Of a DNA stretch of 56,747 bases, positions 51,466 through 56,747 are shown piece after piece (the first letter of the stretch is position 1; the number at the start of each line of letters is the position of its first letter). The translations under genes were made by a program, and so were the position numbers. Source of the stretch: CAZWBR01 sp964404205 (GTDB lineage Bacteria > Bacteroidota > Bacteroidia > Bacteroidales > Prolixibacteraceae). The notes beneath the pieces were generated by a model. The model ran no database searches, had not been told where the DNA came from, and worked only from the letters and a program-made list of their open reading frames with translations. The stretch lies in assembly GCA_964404205.1 (NCBI GenBank), contig CAYOJD010000007.1, forward strand, positions 1 through 56,747. The letters run 5' to 3'.

Positions 51466-52371
51466 CTAATTCCGGTTTCGGTACTCATTTGGCGAATGCC
51501 CAACAGCACTTTTAAACAGCCGGGTAAAATGCTGCGGATATTTGAAGCCCAGTTCGTAAGCAATCTCGCTGACAGATTTACTCGTGTCGTGTAACTTATC
51601 CTTGGCAATGTCCATCAGCTTCAGTTGGATATATTCCTGAGCCGATTTCCCAGTCTCTTTCTTAATCAGTTCGCCAAAATAACCTGCCGAAAGGTTGAGT
51701 TCATCGGCAAAATACTTCACTGAAGGCAAGCCGTATAGCTGCGTTTTCCCGGAGTGGAAATAGTCGTCGAGCAACCGCTCGAAGCGAACCAAGATATCAA
51801 TATTAACGTGGCTGCGGGTAATAAACTGCCGGTCGTAAAAACGCACACAATAGTTTAAAAGTAGTTCAATATTGCTTACAATTAATGTTTTACTGTGCTT
51901 GTCAATGGGTCGTCTTGTTTCGTTGTCTATTTTATTTAAGCAGTCAAGTACAACATGGCGTTCGCTTTCCGACAAATGAAGTGCCTCGTTCACTTCGTAC
52001 GAGAAGAAATTATAATTTCTGATATTCTGCCCCAGTGAAGTGCCCCTTATCAAATCGGGATGAAATCGGAGCGACCACCCTTTGGGTTTAAAATCAGGTT
52101 TGTAGTTTTCAAGACTCAATACCTGTCCGGGTCCAATAAAAACAAGGGTTCCATCCTGGTAATCGTAATAGTTGCAGCCATATTTTATATCGCCGCATTT
52201 AATCTCTTTCAGGTAGATGGTATAAAAACCGTAAGAAATCTTCATTTTCCCGTAGTGTACTTTAGGGATCACTTTTTCAAAGTCAACCACGCTCACCAGT
52301 GGATGAAAAGTTTCGATGCCAACACCTTCGTTAAACTGCGTAATGCTATCAATCCTGACTACTTCTTCCAT
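51466..52371 (-). CDS. AraC-family transcriptional regulator (DUF5916 locus)
   Basis: A 301-residue regulator. The N-terminal half is a cupin-like sensor (DGTLVFIGPGQVLSLENY, GWSLRFHPDLIRG), and the C-terminal domain has two helix-turn-helix motifs (LPSVKYFADELNLSAGYFGELIKKETG and KSVSEIAYELGFKYPQHFTRLFKSAVG). It is divergent from the DUF5916 outer-membrane protein gene, and two AATCCGTAAT repeats 21 bases apart lie between them. It probably regulates that operon, its own gene, or both. The inducer is unknown. Confidence 0.92.
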   Translation of the reverse strand: MEEVVRIDSITQFNEGVGIETFHPLVSVVDFEKVIPKVHYGKMKISYGFYTIYLKEIKCGDIKYGCNYYDYQDGTLVFIGPGQVLSLENYKPDFKPKGWSLRFHPDLIRGTSLGQNIRNYNFFSYEVNEALHLSESERHVVLDCLNKIDNETRRPIDKHSKTLIVSNIELLLNYCVRFYDRQFITRSHVNIDILVRFERLLDDYFHSGKTQLYGLPSVKYFADELNLSAGYFGELIKKETGKSAQEYIQLKLMDIAKDKLHDTSKSVSEIAYELGFKYPQHFTRLFKSAVGHSPNEYRNRN

Positions 52372-52435
52372 AACTTTTCTAATTTCAGGATCAAAGTTAA
52401 TATTCTCATTTTAAATATTGTAAACTGAAAATCCA

Positions 52436-52466
52436 AATCCGTAATAATGGTAATTCAATCCGTAAT
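52436..52466. promoter_or_regulatory. Phased direct repeats, candidate AraC operator
   Basis: AATCCGTAAT occurs at 52436-52445 and again at 52457-52466, exactly 21 bases apart, two turns of the helix. Such in-phase direct half-sites are typical of AraC-type activators. The pair lies about 84 bases upstream of the DUF5916 start codon and 65 bases from the regulator's own start. Binding is inferred. Confidence 0.55.
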
Positions 52467-52549
52467 TTATATACCTGAGTATTTAATAATTCAACTCATT
52501 TTTGCACCGTGATAAATCTCATTCATCTGAATTATTGCTAAATAATACT

Positions 52550-54760
52550 ATGAGTATGAAAAAATCAATTTACCTGTTGGCTTTTATTATTCTTTCAGTT
52601 TCGGCTTATAGCCAGGAAAAAGCACCCAATATTGGGGTTAAATTCATTGGCAACGGAACCATTAAAATCGATGGTAAACTTGATGAAGAGGCATGGAAAT
52701 CGTCTGATTCCGGCAACGAATTCTGGCAATTCTTTCCATCTGACACTACCCGCTCGGTCAACCCAACCGAATTCAGACTTTTGTACGACGAACATACGAT
52801 TTACATTGGCGTTGTTGCCGGCGTTAAGTCAAACAATTACGTAGTATCCTCTCTTCGCCGTGATTTTAGTGGTACAGGCAACGACAACGTAACATTAATG
52901 TTCGATACCTATAAAGATGGCACAACGGCATTTCTGTTTGGGATGACCCCTTTTGGTGTGCAGCGCGAAGTTTTTGTTTCGGGTGGAGGGTCGAGCCAAA
53001 CTGCATTTAATACAAGCTGGGACCAGAAATGGCAATTGGAAAGTACCATGTACGACGATTATTATGTGCTGGAAGCAGCCATACCGCTGAGTTCCGTTAA
53101 ATTTAACGAAGGTGCAACATCATGGCGGGTACAGTGCTACCGTTGGGATATGCAGACCAACGAACAGAGTGCCTGGGCCAGGGTCCCCCAAAACCAGATG
53201 TTGTCGAGCCTGGCATTTATGGGCGAAATGAATTTTGAAAAACCACTGGAAAAATCGCGTACTCCGGTTGCCATCATTCCGTATGTAAATGCATTAACTT
53301 CTAAAGATTTTACATCCGATACGAAAGAGAACAAGTTCACCTTTGGCGGTGATGCCAAAATTGCCATTGGGAACAGTATGAACCTCGATATCACGGTAAA
53401 TCCCGATTTTTCAACGGTCGAAGTGGATGAGATTTTTACCAACCTTACCCGTTTCGAAATGTTTCTGCCCGAAAAACGGCAATTTTTTATCGACAACAAC
53501 GACCTGTTCGGAAGTTATGGCGATGCTTACGGTTCTGCAAACCCCTTCTTTTCACGACGGATAGGACTTGCCCGCGATACAACGGGCAACCTCATCGAAA
53601 ACCGGATTATCGGAGGATTACGCCTAAGCGGAAAGTTAAACGACAATTGGCGGCTTGGGTTTTTGAATATGCAAACGACCGAAGACCTCGACAACAAAAT
53701 TGCTTCGAACAATAACCTGATGTTTGCCATGCAGCGTAAAATGTTTTCGCGCTCCAGCCTGGGTTTCTTTGCGGTAAACCGGCAAACCTTTGGAGAGTAC
53801 TCGTTTCTTGACCCCCAAAATGAATACAACCGGGTGATCGGTATCGATTACAACCTGGCTTCGGCCGATAACAACTGGACGGGCAAATTTTACCTGCACA
53901 AGTCGCTTCAGCCCGATGACACAAAGGGCAATTATTCGTGGCAGACCACTGTGACCTGGCAACCCCGGAAATTCAGGTATATACTCGATTTTCAGTATGT
54001 AGATGACGATTTTCGTGCCGATCTGGGTTTTGTAACGCGCAAAGGCGTGCTTAAAAACGGCAATGGATTCAGTTACAATTTTTATCCGAAAAGCGGAAAA
54101 ATAAGTCTGCATGGCCCAGGTGCAATGGCATTGTATTACTGGCGTCCGGAAATGGATTGGGAAAAAGAGGATCACACTTACAGTTTGTATTACAATGTCA
54201 ATTTTACCAATCAGGCTACCTTTCGGGCCGATTTCAGAAATAATTACACCTTTCTCACCTACGGTTTCGACCCTACCCGCACGCCGGGAGCGGTACCCAT
54301 TCCGGGCAATCAGGGTTACACCTACAACAATGTAATGTTGAATTATACCTCAAATCCCGGGAAAGTATTTTCTTTTACCATGCAGGCAACCGGTGGCCAG
54401 TTTTTTAATGGCGAAAGTTACGGTGCAAGCACTGTACTCAGTTACCGTATTCAACCCTGGGCTTTGTTGAATTTAACCGCACGTTACGATGCCATTCGTT
54501 TGCCAAAACCGCACGCCAATGCCGATTTCTGGCTGGTTACTCCCGAAGTGGATATTACTTTTTCCAAATCGCTGTTCTGGTCGACGCTTGTGCAGTACAG
54601 CAACCAGCGCGACAACCTGGGCATCAACTCGAAACTGCAGTGGCGTTTTGCCCCGCTTTCCGACTTGTACCTTGTGTACAACGATAACTATTTCACCAAA
54701 GATTTTGGCCCGAAATTCAGGTCTATCAATTTGAAAGTGACCTATTGGCTAAATATTTAA
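52550..54760 (+). CDS. DUF5916 outer-membrane protein with N-terminal CBM9-like domain
   Basis: A 736-residue surface protein. The signal peptide (KKSIYLLAFIILSVSAYSQ) is followed by a CBM9-like domain (TIKIDGKLDEEAWKSS, FRLLYDEHTIYIGVVAG, FGVQREVFVSGGG) and then, from about residue 240, a long beta-strand-rich region consistent with a beta-barrel (RPVAIIPYVNALTSKDF-type strands, FLPEKRQFFIDNN). The C terminus ends in an aromatic strand (SINLKVTYWLNI), as expected for an outer-membrane barrel. Such proteins are widespread but of unknown function; annotation as carbohydrate-binding is by domain only. ATG 52550 or 52556 starts the signal peptide; an in-frame TTG at 52502 is not used. Confidence 0.85.
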   Translation: MSMKKSIYLLAFIILSVSAYSQEKAPNIGVKFIGNGTIKIDGKLDEEAWKSSDSGNEFWQFFPSDTTRSVNPTEFRLLYDEHTIYIGVVAGVKSNNYVVSSLRRDFSGTGNDNVTLMFDTYKDGTTAFLFGMTPFGVQREVFVSGGGSSQTAFNTSWDQKWQLESTMYDDYYVLEAAIPLSSVKFNEGATSWRVQCYRWDMQTNEQSAWARVPQNQMLSSLAFMGEMNFEKPLEKSRTPVAIIPYVNALTSKDFTSDTKENKFTFGGDAKIAIGNSMNLDITVNPDFSTVEVDEIFTNLTRFEMFLPEKRQFFIDNNDLFGSYGDAYGSANPFFSRRIGLARDTTGNLIENRIIGGLRLSGKLNDNWRLGFLNMQTTEDLDNKIASNNNLMFAMQRKMFSRSSLGFFAVNRQTFGEYSFLDPQNEYNRVIGIDYNLASADNNWTGKFYLHKSLQPDDTKGNYSWQTTVTWQPRKFRYILDFQYVDDDFRADLGFVTRKGVLKNGNGFSYNFYPKSGKISLHGPGAMALYYWRPEMDWEKEDHTYSLYYNVNFTNQATFRADFRNNYTFLTYGFDPTRTPGAVPIPGNQGYTYNNVMLNYTSNPGKVFSFTMQATGGQFFNGESYGASTVLSYRIQPWALLNLTARYDAIRLPKPHANADFWLVTPEVDITFSKSLFWSTLVQYSNQRDNLGINSKLQWRFAPLSDLYLVYNDNYFTKDFGPKFRSINLKVTYWLNI

Positions 54761-54792
54761 AATGGATAAATTGATATAATTAGAAGAAGATT

Positions 54793-55311
54793 ATGATGAA
54801 AAAATTACTGTTTCCCATCGCCATTTTATTGGCAGCGCTCACAACTTCAGCGCAAACCATGTCGGACAAAACGCTGGAAGAAAGAATTTCAGAACTTGAA
54901 AACAAAGCCGCTTTAAAAAACCTGGTCGATAACTTTTCGAATCTCGCCGATGTAAAAGATGTACAGGCGCAAACGCTTCTTTTTACCGAAAACGCCACTA
55001 TCGATACCTACCGCAACGGATTGGCTGTAAATTATTTGGAAGGCCGTAAACAGATTGGCGATACCTTTGGCGCTTTTCTGAGCAACTTCAAAACGGTGTA
55101 CCATTTCAATGGACAGCATGCTGTCGCGATAACAGGGAACAAAGCGACCGGAACGCTCTATTGCCTGACGGTTTTGATTAGTCCCGACAATGTAAAAACG
55201 ACCTTTGGCATTCATTACAACGATGAATATGTGTATGAAAATGGTCGTTGGCTGATATCGAAAAGAACATCATATTTCGACTGGCAAGATATTCAAAGAA
55301 TTGGACAATAG
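54793..55311 (+). CDS. Secreted SnoaL-like protein (NTF2 fold)
   Basis: A 172-residue protein with a signal peptide (KKLLFPIAILLAALTTSAQ) and an NTF2-like domain: LENKAALKNLVDNFSNLADVKD, LFTENATIDTYRNG, HAVAITGNKATGTLYCLTVL and HYNDEYVYENGRWLISKR. SnoaL-like proteins include isomerases, cyclases and non-enzymatic binding proteins. The secretion signal points to the periplasm. It is 32 bases downstream of the DUF5916 gene and upstream of a second NTF2-like gene, so it is probably in the same operon. The substrate is unknown. Confidence 0.82.
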   Translation: MMKKLLFPIAILLAALTTSAQTMSDKTLEERISELENKAALKNLVDNFSNLADVKDVQAQTLLFTENATIDTYRNGLAVNYLEGRKQIGDTFGAFLSNFKTVYHFNGQHAVAITGNKATGTLYCLTVLISPDNVKTTFGIHYNDEYVYENGRWLISKRTSYFDWQDIQRIGQ

Positions 55312-55339
55312 TTAAAGTAAAGCTTATAAAGCGATTACA

Positions 55340-55768
55340 ATGAAAGCAATTTTGATGATGGCCCTTGTCGTTCTGTTGGCTACAACTTCCTTTGCCCAAT
55401 CGAATACCGAAACCGAAATCAAAGCCATTTCGGCCAAACGGGTGCAGTGGCTGCTCGAAGGGAAAGCCGACTCGCTACTCACCATTTACGATGAAAATTC
55501 GATGACGGTGCACAGCAATGGATTGATAAAATCGTCTGCAGAGCATATCAACGATGTTAGAAATGGAATACCGACATACAAAAGCATCGAGATTGGCGAA
55601 ACTACGGTAAAAGATTTTGGCAATACCGCCATTTTGGTGGGCAAAGGTCGTTTCAGCATCACCATGGCAGGCTCCGAAATGACGTTAAATATGGTCTATA
55701 CTGAAGTGTATCAAAAAAAGGGGACACACTGGAAGCTGATTGCCCGCCATGCCGGAAGTGTGCAGTAA
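55340..55768 (+). CDS. Secreted DUF4440/NTF2-like protein
   Basis: A 142-residue protein with a signal peptide (KAILMMALVVLLATTSFAQ) and a DUF4440 domain (EIKAISAKRVQWLLEGKADSLLTIYDENS, ITMAGSEMTLNMVYTEVYQKKGTHWKLIARH). It has the same fold class as the preceding gene, but the sequences are only distantly related, so this is not a recent tandem copy. Its function is unknown; a small-ligand binding or isomerase role is possible. It is 28 bases after the SnoaL gene and 43 bases before an aldo/keto reductase. Confidence 0.82.
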   Translation: MKAILMMALVVLLATTSFAQSNTETEIKAISAKRVQWLLEGKADSLLTIYDENSMTVHSNGLIKSSAEHINDVRNGIPTYKSIEIGETTVKDFGNTAILVGKGRFSITMAGSEMTLNMVYTEVYQKKGTHWKLIARHAGSVQ

Positions 55769-55811
55769 TGTGTGAAACAAATTATAATCAATAATTTTAA
55801 GATATTTGAAT

Positions 55812-56747
55812 ATGAAAACACGCAAATTAGGAAACCTCGAAGTTTCTGCCCTCGGACTGGGCTGCATGGGAATGACCTTTTCGTATTCGCCATTCCCCGA
55901 CAAGAAAGAGATGATTATTATGCTGCGTAAAGCAGTCGAGATGGGAATTACATTTTTCGATACTGCCGAAGTTTACGGGCCTTACAATAACGAGGAATTG
56001 GTGGGCGAGGCGTTGGCCCCGCTGCGCAATGAAGTGGTAATTGCAACAAAGTTCGGGTTCGATATTCAGGACGGCAAAATGGTAGGGCTGAACAGCCGCC
56101 CCGATAATATCCGTCGTGCAGTGGAAGGCTCGCTGAAGCGGCTCCATATCGAAACCATCGACCTGTTGTATCAGCACAGGGTTGACCCGAATGTGCCGAT
56201 GGAAGATGTCGCCGGAACGGTGAAAGAGCTTATCAAAGAAGGGAAAGTACGCCATTTTGGACTATCGGAAGCCGGGGTGAAAAATATCCGCCGTGCCCAT
56301 GCCGAGCAGCCGGTTACCGCTTTACAAAGCGAATATTCGCTGTGGTGGCGCGAACCCGAAGCCGAGATCATTCCAACACTCGAAGAGTTGGGAATTGGTT
56401 TTGTCCCTTTCAGTCCGCTGGGCAAAGGTTTTCTCACCGGTAAAATCGATGCCAATACCTCATTTGAAAGTACCGATTTCCGGAGTACAGTTCCACGTTT
56501 TTCGGAAGAAAACCGTAAAGCCAACCAGACTATTGTCGATTTATTGGGCCGAATTGCAACGGAAAAAGAAGCCACACCGGCGCAGATTGCTCTGGCCTGG
56601 GTGCTGGCACAGAAGCCGTGGGTTGTTCCAATTCCCGGAACCACCAAGCTGCACAGGCTCGACGAGAACCTCGGGTCGGCTGACGTTGAACTGACCGCTG
56701 ACGATTTGAAAAAAATCGATAAAGCAGTTGCCGAGATCAATATTCAG
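55812..56747 (+). CDS. Cytoplasmic aldo/keto reductase, C-terminus cut by the window
   Basis: The reading frame is open from ATG 55812 to the end, 312 codons; the family has about 325-330, so only the tail is missing. It begins MKTRKLGNLEVSALGLGCMG and shows the AKR tetrad in FFDTAEVYGPYNNEELVG (Asp, Tyr), VVIATKFGFD (Lys) and LLYQHRVDPNVPM (His), with the cofactor-binding IPGTTKLHRLDENLGS near the end. It resembles the Tas/YajO or AKR13-like group that reduces aldehydes and ketones. It is the last visible gene of the AraC-linked cluster. Confidence 0.9.
   Translation, partial: MKTRKLGNLEVSALGLGCMGMTFSYSPFPDKKEMIIMLRKAVEMGITFFDTAEVYGPYNNEELVGEALAPLRNEVVIATKFGFDIQDGKMVGLNSRPDNIRRAVEGSLKRLHIETIDLLYQHRVDPNVPMEDVAGTVKELIKEGKVRHFGLSEAGVKNIRRAHAEQPVTALQSEYSLWWREPEAEIIPTLEELGIGFVPFSPLGKGFLTGKIDANTSFESTDFRSTVPRFSEENRKANQTIVDLLGRIATEKEATPAQIALAWVLAQKPWVVPIPGTTKLHRLDENLGSADVELTADDLKKIDKAVAEINIQ

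Noticed and set aside
1..56747. CRISPR arrays, prophage, insertion sequences or defence genes
   Set aside because: No regularly spaced repeats, transposase, integrase, or recognised defence protein was found on either strand.

Overview
The window looks like a piece of a Bacteroidota chromosome, probably a Bacteroidales/Marinilabiliales-type marine or sediment facultative anaerobe (the order is inference). The signs are promoter elements of the TAnnTTTG kind with few Shine-Dalgarno sequences, a GldJ lipoprotein of the type IX secretion/gliding machinery next to murF, a fused CcoN-CcoO cbb3 oxidase, DUF2851 and DUF5916 proteins, type B ribosomal protein L31, and a tRNA whose CCA tail is not encoded. 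I see no phage, insertion sequence, CRISPR array or rRNA. Three 10-N runs mark scaffold joins.

Layout. 1-5200: the start of an EamA transporter, a frameshifted outer-membrane barrel, a GNAT acetyltransferase, tRNA-His, an AlkD-like HEAT-repeat protein, a second GNAT-like protein and rpmE2. 5400-10250: lon, a secreted M28 peptidase and a secreted small phosphatase. 10280-16010: minus-strand accessory genes (beta-carbonic anhydrase, lipocalin, a hydrolase-like membrane protein, CAT-like acetyltransferase, VOC protein, a membrane-anchored unknown and a PHP-like hydrolase). 16245-17363: an AI-2E family permease.

17672-29245 is the main functional block. An FeS protein, an NrfD-like membrane protein and a membrane cytochrome c lie directly upstream of ccoS, ccoNO, ccoQ-like, a monoheme ccoP, ccoG, ccoH, a SafE-like protein and ccoI. 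This reads as a compact electron-transfer unit: menaquinol oxidation by the first three proteins, electrons through c-type hemes, oxygen reduction by the cbb3 oxidase, with assembly and copper-supply genes at the end. 29521-33320 is a small sugar locus: an AraC regulator divergent from an FGGY kinase and a GH43 glycosidase, with palindromic candidate operators between them.

33375-49279 is mostly housekeeping: CCA-adding enzyme, murF, gldJ, ispF, a thioredoxin-like protein, a TPR histidine kinase, LemA and two TPM-domain proteins, pnp, rpsO, DUF2851, an O-methyltransferase and an M16 peptidase. 49484-56747 holds a Tat-type aldo/keto reductase, another frameshifted barrel protein, and an AraC regulator facing a DUF5916/CBM9-like outer-membrane protein followed by two secreted SnoaL-like proteins and an aldo/keto reductase cut by the window end.

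The points most worth a second look are the quinol-dehydrogenase-like triad joined to the cbb3 operon, with cysteine losses in its FeS subunit, and the AraC-DUF5916-SnoaL-reductase locus with phased direct repeats. Two of the N gaps close cleanly on paper by merging overlapping contig ends, which restores full-length MurF and the histidine kinase. The third gap is flanked by an inverted repeat that is probably an assembly artefact. I did not find a system that I can claim is wholly undescribed.
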